A stretch of DNA of 64,000 nucleotides from positions 1 to 64,000 of IMG/VR virus record IMGVR_UViG_3300010371_000037. The stretch is one strand, 5' to 3'. How positions within the stretch are numbered: position 1 is the first letter of the stretch; each line of letters opens with the position of its first letter. This stretch comes from a virus. The position numbers and the translations under genes were made by a program. The notes below the pieces were generated by a model. That model was not told the DNA's origin. It saw nothing but the letters and a program-made list of their open reading frames with translations, and searched no databases. Shown here in pieces: positions 33,043 to 40,026 of the stretch.

Positions 33043-33630
33043 ATGACCAACCAGACTGACTCCGAGAAACTGGCGCAGGCGTTGCGTGAAGCAATGCGTT
33101 GGAATTGGCTGGATGATGATGCGCGTCCCTCTGAGACTGCCGATATTTGTGACGCCGCTCTCGCCGCCCACGAACGTGCACAACAAGCTAGCGACGTCAA
33201 GGTTCCAACCGAAATCGAATGGCTGCGCGATGAACTTGCAGCAGCCAAAGAAGAACTGATGTTTCTGCGGAAAGCACAACCGGCGAGCGAGTTCGCGTCT
33301 GATGAGGATGCTTACGAAAGCAATGTCGCAGAAGGAATCTGGACTGCCGGTATCAATGTGCTGCAGTCGAAAAGGTGGGATGCCAAGATTGAGTGCCACG
33401 GCGAATCAAAGGAAGCTGCCGAACAACTGCGCGATTTCGTGCTGGCAACGTTGCAAGCACAACCGGCGAGCGTGGTGGATGTTCTCTACACGCGCGAGGA
33501 AGTTGACGAAGCGATGGGAATCCTTCGACGCTTCCGTAGTCCCATCCACGACGATTGCCTGAATCAGATGGAGGCGGTGCTTATTGCAGCCGCGCCGCAG
33601 CCAGCGAATGGAGAGAAAGATGTCGACTAA
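33043..33630 (+). CDS. Phage hypothetical protein with AQPAS linkers
   Basis: 195 residues from the ATG at 33043 (GGAGAATGAA upstream). Helical, with Pro/Ala linkers (KAQPASEF, LQAQPASVVD, PQPANGEK) typical of modular accessory proteins in Burkholderiales phages. GC-rich codons. Overlaps the Lar-like gene. Function unknown. Confidence 0.6.
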   Translation: MTNQTDSEKLAQALREAMRWNWLDDDARPSETADICDAALAAHERAQQASDVKVPTEIEWLRDELAAAKEELMFLRKAQPASEFASDEDAYESNVAEGIWTAGINVLQSKRWDAKIECHGESKEAAEQLRDFVLATLQAQPASVVDVLYTREEVDEAMGILRRFRSPIHDDCLNQMEAVLIAAAPQPANGEKDVD

Positions 33631-33850
33631 GCTCTCAAAATTGAAACCGTGTCCTTGGTGCGGCCACTACCCGGCGCTGGAGAAGGAAGTTATCCACTAT
33701 CCAAACAGCAAGAACAACCTGTGGGCTGTGGTTTGCCGAACTGAGAACTGCCCTGCCTCGAATATAGTTCAGGACGGGGAAATGGGCGGCTTCATCTATT
33801 CCTGGCCGATGGATAAAGCAATTGCAATCTGGAACCGGAGAGTTCGATGA
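33620..33850 (+). CDS. Lar-like restriction alleviation family zinc ribbon
   Basis: 76 residues from the ATG at 33620 (GAGAGAAAG). LKPCPWCGHYPAL, VVCRTENCPAS and AIAIWNRR are the family pattern: two CxxC-type pairs forming a zinc ribbon. Proteins called Lar modulate type I restriction in Rac prophage; most phage members are untested. ATGA overlap with the next gene. Confidence 0.75.
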   Translation: MSTKLSKLKPCPWCGHYPALEKEVIHYPNSKNNLWAVVCRTENCPASNIVQDGEMGGFIYSWPMDKAIAIWNRRVR

Positions 33851-34266
33851 CCACTGAACGCGAGATGACGCTGGAACAGGTGCGGGATTCGATACGCTCA
33901 AGTGACGTGGACTTGGACATTTATCCATCGCACAAGATTCGACTTGAATGGGCCAACGCCATCGACGCCTACCTTTCCCGTGCTGCGGATCCGGTGTATC
34001 AACTCAAGCATGGCGGTCTTTGGATGGATGCAACCGAGGACGAATATCGAATTGGATTTGATAATTTCAGGCGCATCCTCTACAGCCGTCCGCCAGAACT
34101 AATGCAGGATGCGGCCATCGGTGCAGTCGTGTGGAAATTCATAGACAGGATGAATGATGTTGCCGAATGTGACCCAGCAGATAGGATACTCGCGGAGTTC
34201 GTAGCTGCCGTGATGCCGATAATCAATGCAGCGAAAGAGTCGATTAATCCCAAGGAATACGAGTGA
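33847..34266 (+). CDS. Phage hypothetical protein
   Basis: 139 residues. The opening MTTEREMTLEQVRDSIRSSD and AIDAYLSRAADPVYQLKHG resemble MTEHEAMTLKRQ and SIDANLSRAAEPVS of the gene at 34384, so the two share an N-terminal module. GC-rich. The stop overlaps the next start in TGATG. Confidence 0.6.
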   Translation: MTTEREMTLEQVRDSIRSSDVDLDIYPSHKIRLEWANAIDAYLSRAADPVYQLKHGGLWMDATEDEYRIGFDNFRRILYSRPPELMQDAAIGAVVWKFIDRMNDVAECDPADRILAEFVAAVMPIINAAKESINPKEYE

Positions 34267-34391
34267 TGAACGCATTTTGGGCAGCTTTGTTTAAAATTCC
34301 ATGGTGGATTGGATTAGTACCAGTTTGCACCACAGTGATTTATTTTCCCGTGAAGCCTACTCCTTCAACTTTCGAGCACAACCATGACTGA
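34266..34391 (+). CDS. 41-residue membrane peptide
   Basis: ATG at 34266 in a TGATG overlap; ends at 34391 inside the next gene. One membrane helix (IPWWIGLVPVCTTVIYF). Small-protein candidate supported by coupling on both sides. Confidence 0.45.
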   Translation: MNAFWAALFKIPWWIGLVPVCTTVIYFPVKPTPSTFEHNHD

Positions 34392-34980
34392 ACATGAGGC
34401 GATGACGCTGAAACGACAGGTGTTTGAGAAGTGGGCAACGGCCCAAGGTTTTTACATGGACCTTTGGGAAGCCGCTGGAAGCACATACACAAGCGAAATC
34501 ACCGAACGCGCCTGGAAAACATGGCAAGCCTCCATCGACGCCAACCTCTCGCGCGCTGCGGAGCCGGTGAGTGTGACGGAAGAATTGTTGGATCGCGCCG
34601 AAAATGCCTACGACAGCATCGCAGGCGACAAATACTCCGAGTTGGGCATGTATGAACGTCCTACCAACGGCATGAACCCTTATGTGTGTGAGCGAGATTG
34701 CCTGCGTGCAGCACTGGAAGTCGCATTGTCAGCCCGACCGCCCGAACCAGCGCGGGAGAGGGCGAACTGGTACCTGTGTGGCGACACGCTGCACTTAGAT
34801 ATTTCGGACGATCCGAACAATCAGCTTTCGATCATGGTTCGTCGCGACGGCCTCATCAGCTACGCGATCTATTTCGGACCGTCTGACCGACATTATGGCG
34901 TCCCATCCGGCAACGAGTTTCTAACTGCATTGGCACAATGGATGGACAGCGCCGCGATGGCGCAGGAGTCGGACGAATGA
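34384..34980 (+). CDS. Phage hypothetical protein, related in its N-terminal module to the gene at 33847
   Basis: 198 residues. The N-terminal module (MTLKRQVFEKWATAQGF, AWKTWQASIDANLSRA) is common in phages of Gram-negative hosts. SARPPEPARERA acts as a linker to a C-terminal beta-rich part. GC-rich codons. ATGA overlap with the next gene. Confidence 0.6.
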   Translation: MTEHEAMTLKRQVFEKWATAQGFYMDLWEAAGSTYTSEITERAWKTWQASIDANLSRAAEPVSVTEELLDRAENAYDSIAGDKYSELGMYERPTNGMNPYVCERDCLRAALEVALSARPPEPARERANWYLCGDTLHLDISDDPNNQLSIMVRRDGLISYAIYFGPSDRHYGVPSGNEFLTALAQWMDSAAMAQESDE

Positions 34981-35186
34981 AGATGCGACGCTATCCGGTT
35001 ATGTGGACGCTCAAAGCGTTGGAAATCTATGTGCGGAATAACCATGCTCAGGTTGAGGTTCACGGTGAATACGTGCCTGCAAGACCGTGGCTGTGGCGTG
35101 AGCGTTGGGCCCGTGTCAAGAACGCGTGGCGTGTGCTTACAGGACAGTGCGATGCACTGTTATGGCCAGAGGATAACCAACGATGA
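34977..35186 (+). CDS. Basic hypothetical protein
   Basis: 69 residues, Trp/Arg rich (RPWLWRERWARVKNAWRVL). Coupled by ATGA to the gene before and by an ATGA-like overlap to the membrane peptide after. Function unknown. Confidence 0.5.
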   Translation: MKMRRYPVMWTLKALEIYVRNNHAQVEVHGEYVPARPWLWRERWARVKNAWRVLTGQCDALLWPEDNQR

Positions 35187-35302
35187 CCGCTCTCCATGTC
35201 GTGCTTTTGGTGCTAGGAACGATTGTCGGATTATTCGTCCTGGTCGTCCTCGTGTTGCTCCTGTTCCATTTCCTGTTTAGCGGAGATGACTCATGGCAAT
35301 GA
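35183..35302 (+). CDS. 39-residue membr. peptide (single helix)
   Basis: ATG at 35183 overlaps the previous stop. Residues 4-33 are a continuous hydrophobic helix (VVLLVLGTIVGLFVLVVLVL). It overlaps the next gene by 10 bases. Function unknown. Confidence 0.45.
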   Translation: MTALHVVLLVLGTIVGLFVLVVLVLLLFHFLFSGDDSWQ

Positions 35303-35664
35303 CTGACACAGATGAGTTGGCGGGGCTGTCCGAGGACGTGCGCGAGGCGCTCTCCGTGTTAGTGGAAGCTGGTGAGGGCTACTACGCCAAGCTCATCGAA
35401 CGCATCCGCACCGAACTGCTGCGGCTCACACGTGACCTACATACCGAAACGCGCGTGCGCAAAAGTCGAGATTTGGAATACTCGGAACTGGTGAAAGGAT
35501 TTGATGCCACTAAGGTCGAACTCGCAGCGCTCAAGCGGAGGATCGCGGAAGCGCGCCGTATCGTGATGCCGGTTCCGCCAGACGAAAAAGGCGTCGCCGG
35601 AAAAGTATTTGCCCTGCTGCCGGTAGAGGGAGAGTCCAGTTTAGTTGCAACAAGGGAAACATAA
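35293..35664 (+). CDS. Coiled-coil phage hypothetical protein
   Basis: 123 residues with GCGGAGATGACTC upstream. Helical throughout (LIERIRTELLRLTRDLHTET, ELAALKRRIAEARRIV), ending in a Pro-rich segment. Last gene of the GC-rich block; the next gene is AT-rich again and starts one base after the stop. Confidence 0.6.
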   Translation: MAMTDTDELAGLSEDVREALSVLVEAGEGYYAKLIERIRTELLRLTRDLHTETRVRKSRDLEYSELVKGFDATKVELAALKRRIAEARRIVMPVPPDEKGVAGKVFALLPVEGESSLVATRET

Positions 35665-36201
35665 ATGAGCAAAAGATTTGGACGCAACCAGAAGCGTAAA
35701 TTAAGAGAGGAAGCTCAACGATATAAGGAAGCGCTGGATTTACAAGGGAAGCTAGTCAGACATTTATTCAATGAACATGATGAGGATGTTCATACTCTTC
35801 AGCAGGTTAGACGAGTTCTTGGTGAACACACAGCTTTGTTAACACCCAAAATAGAGCATGAGGCAAAGCCACCCAAATGGCGAGAGAGCATTAATCTTGC
35901 AAAATTTGATGCCCACGCTGTCAATAATATCTTGAATGGTGATCAGCCTTGCCAAATGGATTTGCATTCCCAAGTCTTGTGGATGTTGAATTTTGTTGAA
36001 GAGCATGATGTTTTGACAGACGCAGTACACTTGGGATTTCATTGGAAAGATGGCAGAGTAGGTTATGCTATCAGTCAAGAAGCAATGATGTGCCTTCCAG
36101 AAGATATGCTAGTGGAACAGATTGCTGATTCAATGGCTAAAATTATGATTTCATACTTCAAATCGAAAGGAGATGGAAGATGTTCAAAACAAAACCAGTA
36201 A
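35665..36201 (+). CDS. Phage hypothetical protein (SKRFGRNQKR type)
   Basis: 178 residues. Very basic N-terminus MSKRFGRNQKRKLREEAQRYK then helices; the C-terminal half has a beta part (VHLGFHWKDGRVGYAISQEA). AT-rich codons. It overlaps the next gene by 22 bases. I recall similar N-termini in other phages, without function. Confidence 0.6.
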   Translation: MSKRFGRNQKRKLREEAQRYKEALDLQGKLVRHLFNEHDEDVHTLQQVRRVLGEHTALLTPKIEHEAKPPKWRESINLAKFDAHAVNNILNGDQPCQMDLHSQVLWMLNFVEEHDVLTDAVHLGFHWKDGRVGYAISQEAMMCLPEDMLVEQIADSMAKIMISYFKSKGDGRCSKQNQ

Positions 36202-36485
36202 CCAGTGAAAAGAAGTCTGAGGAAAAAGTTCAAGTGACTATTCCGCTGAAAGCTGGACAGCCAACAGTTAGAACCAGCAGACAATGGATCCTGCCGGATG
36301 TCAACTCTAATTATGAATGGCTCATCACCTCAAGAACTGACTCTGATCAATTGACCATTTACAAGTGCAGGAAACCAGAAAAAGCAGGTTATGGATACCA
36401 AGAAACCATTGGTATCAATATACCACAACAATTGGTGCATGCTATTGCTGATGCAATGCTGCAAGCTTATGGAGAAGATAATTAA
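36180..36485 (+). CDS. Hypothetical protein
   Basis: 101 residues with GGAGATGGAAG before the start. Contains WLITSRTDSDQLTIYKCRKP and a C-terminal helix (LVHAIADAMLQAYGE). Function unknown. Confidence 0.55.
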   Translation: MFKTKPVTSEKKSEEKVQVTIPLKAGQPTVRTSRQWILPDVNSNYEWLITSRTDSDQLTIYKCRKPEKAGYGYQETIGINIPQQLVHAIADAMLQAYGEDN

Positions 36486-36486
36486 G

Positions 36487-36528
36487 TTTAACTTCGGTTA
36501 AGTTAAGTTTGCTGAATGGGCGTATAAT
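36487..36528 (+). promoter_or_regulatory. Palindromic-type promoter
   Basis: TTTAACTTCGGTTAAG, 20 bases containing TTTGCTGAAT, TATAAT at 36523-36528. Confidence 0.75.
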
Positions 36529-36572
36529 ACATCCTGTTGAGTCAACCATTGGATGGCATCTGAGGAGTGGCA

Positions 36573-36845
36573 ATGAAAACTATCTACAAATGTCGTCTGA
36601 TTCCTTATGTTGCAATCCAGATGCCAAAAGGTTCAAAAATCATCTCCATCGCTGAACAACAAGCAGGAGAGGTTTTCATTTGGGCACAAGTTGACACCAC
36701 TCAACCTCTGGAAGAGAGGAATTTCATTTTCTTCACGACAGGCATAGCAATTGAATCAGAAGAACTCCTTGATTTTTACGGCACTGTTCATCTGAGGAAT
36801 GGTTTGGTATTCCATGTCTTCGAAGAGAAGCAGATTCGCAACTGA
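36573..36845 (+). CDS. Common phage protein, DUF7352-like
   Basis: 90 residues from the ATG at 36573 (GAGGAGTGGC). The pattern IYKC...IQMPKGSKIISIAEQ...FIWAQVDT...YGTVHLRNGLVFHVFE fits a small beta-rich protein found in very many phages. Function unknown. Confidence 0.7.
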   Translation: MKTIYKCRLIPYVAIQMPKGSKIISIAEQQAGEVFIWAQVDTTQPLEERNFIFFTTGIAIESEELLDFYGTVHLRNGLVFHVFEEKQIRN

Positions 36846-36866
36846 CAACACAGAGAAGATGCTAAA

Positions 36867-37052
36867 ATGAGAGGTCAATGGGTTGAGTGGAAATTGATAT
36901 TCGGATGGACCGTCGCGCGGTGCGTCAGTAGCTGGGCGCTTGGCAGTAGTTACAGACTTGCTCGGAACAAATATGGTTTTGTTCAGAGGTTCTGGACCAA
37001 GAAAGCAGCCCAAGCTGAAGCTGATCGTCGCAACCAAGTAATTTCGATTTGA
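36867..37052 (+). CDS. Small basic hypothetical protein
   Basis: 61 residues, Trp/Arg rich (WVEWKLIFGWTVARCV, FWTKKAAQAEADRRN). The central stretch has GC-rich codons. Function unknown. Confidence 0.5.
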   Translation: MRGQWVEWKLIFGWTVARCVSSWALGSSYRLARNKYGFVQRFWTKKAAQAEADRRNQVISI

Positions 37053-37061
37053 GGTGACATC

Positions 37062-37352
37062 ATGGACATTAACAAGTGGCATGAAATCAAACAACGACTT
37101 ATCCAAGAAAATGGATGCCTGGATGATGTAGTGATTGATGGGCATGAAGGCATGTTGATGACTTGGGATGAATTTTTTATAGATGTGAATATAAACACAT
37201 TGACTGACCATGATGGTAGTGGAGACCTGGTCAATGAAAAAGGAGTTATAATTGGCAGAATCAATCCCTCCGATGTCTATGTGGACGGTTGGAATCCCGA
37301 ATGGATAGACAAGAATAAAGAGGATGTATTTGTGCTCTGGTACAATAAATAG
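37062..37352 (+). CDS. Acidic hypothetical protein
   Basis: 96 residues after GAGGTGACATC. Strongly acidic (VVIDGHEGMLMTWDEFFIDV), ends VFVLWYNK. Its stop overlaps the late-type box ahead of the tmRNA. Confidence 0.55.
   Translation: MDINKWHEIKQRLIQENGCLDDVVIDGHEGMLMTWDEFFIDVNINTLTDHDGSGDLVNEKGVIIGRINPSDVYVDGWNPEWIDKNKEDVFVLWYNK
37344..37351 (+). promoter_or_regulatory. Late-type promoter box AATAAATA before the tmRNA
   Basis: AATAAATAGATTTG directly precedes the structured 5' part of the tmRNA gene, suggesting late transcription of ssrA. Confidence 0.4.
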
Positions 37353-37444
37353 ATTTGCGTTGTTGGTTGAAAAGTAGGTGGCGCGAAATTCGTACAGAGA
37401 AGGTCCAGCAGCCAATTGGGATAAGCTCTGGCAACGCAAATTAT

Positions 37445-37514
37445 TGTAGAATGGTAGTAAAGGTGTTGTTTGGCGGCAGGTTGGACGCGGGTTCGATTCC
37501 CGCCCACTCCACCA
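37445..37514 (+). ncRNA. tmRNA acceptor piece (approximate)
   Basis: Holds the 3' strand of P2 (GGTAG at 37453, pairing with CTACC at 37643), the T arm, the 3' acceptor strand and an encoded CCA. The 5' end is not sharply defined. Confidence 0.75.
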
Positions 37515-37600
37515 AAAGCAAATTAGTCACGAAAGGGGAAGGTAAGATCACCGTATCGTAAGAGAAATCCTAGACCCGGTGACGCTAGTTTGTTTTTGAT
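37515..37600 (+). other. Intervening segment joining the two tmRNA halves
   Basis: 86 bases between CCA and GGGG. Its ends can pair (CAAATTAGTCAC with GGTGACGCTAGTTTG), forming a hairpin that would extend the acceptor stem. It would be removed in processing, as in known permuted tmRNAs. Confidence 0.75.
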
Positions 37601-37824
37601 GGGGTGGACATGGCTTCGACAGTCTGGACTGAGGACAAGGCTCTACCCAAGCGTTGAATGTAGGCTTGTAAATCTGAACACTCAAACGTCAAATGCAAAC
37701 GATAATGCATACGATCTAGCCCTAGCGGCCTGATCCCAAGAGTGGCTCCGTCTTGGTTCCTCAACGGAGCATTGAATTAAAGAACCCACAGGGTGATGCA
37801 TTAAATCCTGCGGATGAGAGGAAA
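37601..37824 (+). ncRNA. tmRNA coding piece (approximate 3' end)
   Basis: Starts with the 5' acceptor strand and contains pseudoknot 1, the tag frame and pseudoknot 2. The 3' limit is set just before the terminator stem by inference. Confidence 0.8.
37695..37733 (+). other. tmRNA tag reading frame, ANDNAYDLALAA
   Basis: The resume codon GCA at 37695 is followed by AAC GAT AAT GCA TAC GAT CTA GCC CTA GCG GCC TGA. The tag starts AND and ends LALAA, like bacterial ssrA tags, whose last residues are read by ClpXP and related proteases. Confidence 0.9.
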
Positions 37825-37856
37825 GACTGACGCCTCTGAAAAGGTCAGTCCGTTTT
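37825..37856 (+). terminator. Terminator of the tmRNA gene
   Basis: 7-bp stem GACTGAC/GTCAGTC with a 12-base loop, followed by CGTTTT. The leftward gene ends inside this hairpin. Confidence 0.7.
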
Positions 37857-38462
37857 ATGTCTTCTTTTGTTCGCTTCAGATATCTTATTTCTTATTTCTT
37901 GCGACGGATTTTTATTTGATTCTGATATTTTTTGTTTGTGATCTTTCGAAAGATGTTTTCCTCTATTCCAGCATACTAACTTAGATTTTTGTGATTCATT
38001 CATCGTTTTGCCTTTATTCCAAGGCACCATTCTAGATTTTTGAGCATGAGTAAAAATTTTGCCTTTATTCCATGGAACCAGTTTTGATAACTTTTGGCGT
38101 TGATGCTCTGGCATCCGTTTACCTTTATTCCAAGGCACTCGCCTACGCAATTTCTCTCTAGTTTCCTCAGTGATATTTTTACACACAAATTTTCCGTCTC
38201 CATTATGTTGATTGTAATAGTCAGAATTATTCTTTGCGTCTGCAGTTTTCAAAATTGTTGCTTCTAACATCAAACAATCGTCATAAGTTCCTTCTGTAAT
38301 GATTTGTCTTGTGAAATCGTCGGGCCTCTTGGTATATTCTTCTAACATCCATTTAGAAGAGCAAACATATCCGTCGTCCTCAGAACCTTTATGGCAACCA
38401 ACATAGAGCATGTTTTTTAGATGATCAGTCCAACAATATGTGAAAGCTTCTTGATTTTTCAT
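37845..38462 (-). CDS. GIY-YIG-like homing endonuclease with NUMOD3 repeats
   Basis: 205 residues on the minus strand. N-terminal YCWTDHLKNMLYVGCHKGS resembles the GIY-YIG core, with EGTYDDCLMLEATIL following. Four PWNKGK/CWNRGK modules (NUMOD3, DNA-binding) fill residues about 125-190. The C-terminus is basic (EIRNKISEANKRRHKTD). Phage Seg-type freestanding homing endonucleases have this design. It sits head-to-tail against the tmRNA, its stop codon inside the tmRNA terminator. The shared palindromic late box at 38483 could drive it. Confidence 0.75.
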   Translation of the reverse strand: MKNQEAFTYCWTDHLKNMLYVGCHKGSEDDGYVCSSKWMLEEYTKRPDDFTRQIITEGTYDDCLMLEATILKTADAKNNSDYYNQHNGDGKFVCKNITEETREKLRRRVPWNKGKRMPEHQRQKLSKLVPWNKGKIFTHAQKSRMVPWNKGKTMNESQKSKLVCWNRGKHLSKDHKQKISESNKNPSQEIRNKISEANKRRHKTD

Positions 38463-38482
38463 AATATAATTTTGAATAGAAA

Positions 38483-38496
38483 CTAAATATATTTAG
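38483..38496. promoter_or_regulatory. Bidirectional late promoter CTAAATATATTTAG
   Basis: A 14-base perfect palindrome containing a CTAAATA box on each strand. It lies between the leftward endonuclease gene (start 38462) and the rightward gene at 38548. Confidence 0.5.
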
Positions 38497-38547
38497 TGGC
38501 GTGTGCGCGTACCACGGGATAATTGAATTTAACAAGAGGCATTTGAT

Positions 38548-38865
38548 ATGAAGAAGTTCCTGTTGAGTTTGATGCTAGCATTCGCTGTGTGCACACCAGC
38601 TTTTGCACATTCCCACATTGGAGTTAGAATACAAGCTCCTGGTCTTTCAATTGGATACCACAATGGTTGGCGTGGACATGATCATTTTGATTTGCGCGTG
38701 TATCCTGCTTACCCAAGCTATCCAGCATACAACTATCCGCAATATCCCGCTTATCAGTATCCACATTATGTCTACCAACAGGTGCCAACTTACTGTGTAG
38801 ACTATTATGGTAATGCTTACATCTGCGGATATCACACCATTCTTGTTACAGTCCCACAATATTGA
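38548..38865 (+). CDS. Secreted Tyr/Pro-rich protein
   Basis: 105 residues. Signal peptide MKKFLLSLMLAFAVCTPAFA ends in the signal peptidase I site AFA. The mature part starts HSHIGVRI and has about ten Y-P steps (YPAYPSYPAYNYPQY). Two Cys near the C-terminus (YCVDYYGNAYICGYH) may form a disulfide. It would be periplasmic or outside the cell. AAGAGGC upstream. Role unknown. Confidence 0.65.
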   Translation: MKKFLLSLMLAFAVCTPAFAHSHIGVRIQAPGLSIGYHNGWRGHDHFDLRVYPAYPSYPAYNYPQYPAYQYPHYVYQQVPTYCVDYYGNAYICGYHTILVTVPQY

Positions 38866-38873
38866 GATAAATT

Positions 38874-39344
38874 ATGAAAGCAATGTTGAAGCGTACAAAA
38901 GGAATGATCTGGAGAAGTATTGTAGGTCTTCCACCTTCTGTGGTAATGTTGGGTGTAGTGTGGGTCATGCAAACCACTCTGAAAGGAGTTGACGCATCAG
39001 GCCAAATGATATTAAAGGAATGGCATAGACTTCAAGGTCATATGGATCAGTCAATAAATGTGCCACTCACGCAATTGGCTTGGATCATTCTCTACCTGCC
39101 TTTCATGATTTTGAGTATAATTACTCTTATACTTATCCTCTACCCAATCTGGTTTGTAATCAAACCCATTTCAGACAAACTTTGCCAGGTGAACATTAAT
39201 TTGTTGGTCTGGATTGAATATCGTGAAGCTTATCCAGAGGAACAAGAGCTGGTTCAAAAGGCTGTTGAAACTCTAAGACAAAAATTGAAAGCTGAAGGCA
39301 TGACAGAACAGCAACTTGCAGAAATGTTTAAATCTAATGGTTGA
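38874..39344 (+). CDS. Two-helix membrane protein
   Basis: 156 residues. Membrane segments around 17-35 (IVGLPPSVVMLGVVWVM) and 66-95 (QLAWIILYLPFMILSIITLI). The C-terminal 50 residues are a charged helix (EEQELVQKAVETLRQKLKAE). Starts 8 bases after the previous stop. Function unknown. Confidence 0.6.
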   Translation: MKAMLKRTKGMIWRSIVGLPPSVVMLGVVWVMQTTLKGVDASGQMILKEWHRLQGHMDQSINVPLTQLAWIILYLPFMILSIITLILILYPIWFVIKPISDKLCQVNINLLVWIEYREAYPEEQELVQKAVETLRQKLKAEGMTEQQLAEMFKSNG

Positions 39345-39348
39345 CAGA

Positions 39349-39390
39349 TTTAAAATCCGTTAAGCTCTATCATAATAACACAGGTGTAAT
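39349..39390 (+). promoter_or_regulatory. Palindromic-type promoter (degenerate)
   Basis: TTTAAAATCCGTTAAG, 20 bases, TGTAAT at 39385-39390, only 2 bases before the ATG at 39393. Transcripts would start inside the coding region, so it may serve the following genes. Confidence 0.5.
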
Positions 39391-39392
39391 AA

Positions 39393-39668
39393 ATGGGTGA
39401 TGTAATTAAGTTTCCTTCTGTTGTTGATGAGTATGTAAAATTCAAATCAGATGAAAAAGAAATTGATCGCTTTAATATCATGTTAGACAAAGTGATACAG
39501 GCGATTGAAGAGTCTTATCCTGAAATAGAAGATATAGACCCATCTGATTATGTTCTCATTGCTGAAGCTATCACGTCAGCTGTGATGCGTGAAAATGATA
39601 TTGAACATCCGCTTCAAAGTTTTGCTGATAGGAACATGACCGAATTCTTTGAGGAGTATGGATTATGA
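39393..39668 (+). CDS. Hypothetical protein, paralogue of the gene at 43096
   Basis: 91 residues, acidic. MGDVIKFPSVV, then DPSDYVLIAEAITSAVMREN and EHPLQSFADRNMTEF. The gene at 43096 has VVSVDFKNK, RFADILLLKECVISLLMRS and NHPFHNMADGLEKA in the same order. Function unknown. ATGA overlap with the next gene. Confidence 0.6.
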   Translation: MGDVIKFPSVVDEYVKFKSDEKEIDRFNIMLDKVIQAIEESYPEIEDIDPSDYVLIAEAITSAVMRENDIEHPLQSFADRNMTEFFEEYGL

Positions 39669-39862
39669 GCAAGAAATTCGGAATCAATCGTCCGATTGCG
39701 CTTGTTTCTCTTTTGTTAATTTACGCGACCAGCACTACTTATTTCGTTGTTGATGTTCTGGAAGCAGGAAAGTTTCTTCCTTTCAGCGCAGCTTCTTTCT
39801 GGCTTCTAACATCCGCGATTTCTCTGGTGCTGGTTGGATTTGAATTGGACTCAAAGAAATGA
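39665..39862 (+). CDS. Two-helix small membrane protein
   Basis: 65 residues, helices about 10-29 and 38-58. Coupled to genes on both sides (ATGA overlaps). Function unknown. Confidence 0.55.
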   Translation: MSKKFGINRPIALVSLLLIYATSTTYFVVDVLEAGKFLPFSAASFWLLTSAISLVLVGFELDSKK

Positions 39863-40026
39863 CTGAAAAAACAATCAAAGTAGTAACTATCACCGAAGCA
39901 GAATACAAAGAACTACAAAGAGATTCCGCAATCCTTGCTGCTCTACATGCTGGTGGTGTCAACAATTGGGATTGGTATGACGCATCACTTGAAGAATTCA
40001 GAGCAGCAGAGGAAGATGACGAATGA
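39859..40026 (+). CDS. 55-residue common phage protein
   Basis: ATGA overlap at 39859 and again at 40023. EAEYKELQRDSAILAALHAG, then VNNWDWYDASLEEF is the usual layout of a small phage protein with a coiled N-terminus and a conserved NWxWYD-like motif. Function unknown. Confidence 0.65.
   Translation: MTEKTIKVVTITEAEYKELQRDSAILAALHAGGVNNWDWYDASLEEFRAAEEDDE

Larger units (their letters stand above)
37353..37857 (+). ncRNA. ssrA: Circularly permuted tmRNA gene (precursor)
   Basis: The 3' acceptor half precedes the 5' coding half. Acceptor half: T arm GCGGG-TTCGATT-CCCGC (37487-37503), then CCACTCC, A, CCA ending at 37514. Coding half starts GGGGTGGACATGGCTTCGAC at 37601. GGGGTGG pairs with CCACTCC over 7 bp, with G3-U70 as needed by alanyl-tRNA synthetase. 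Pseudoknot 1 before the tag: CAAGC/GCTTG (37648, 37664) crossed by GTTGA/TCAAAC (37653, 37682). Pseudoknot 2 after it: CCAAGA/TCTTGG (37736, 37751) crossed by GCTCCG/CGGAGC (37745, 37765). The 5' limit is uncertain. An outer stem ATTTGCGTTG/CAACGCAAAT (37353, 37432) may belong to the precursor. The mature RNA would be two pieces. It tags peptides on stalled ribosomes for proteolysis with host SmpB. Confidence 0.92.

Noticed and set aside
36756-37439. Minus-strand frame of 227 codons
   Set aside because: Opposite to three short rightward genes with ribosome sites and opposite the tmRNA 5' part; no upstream signals.
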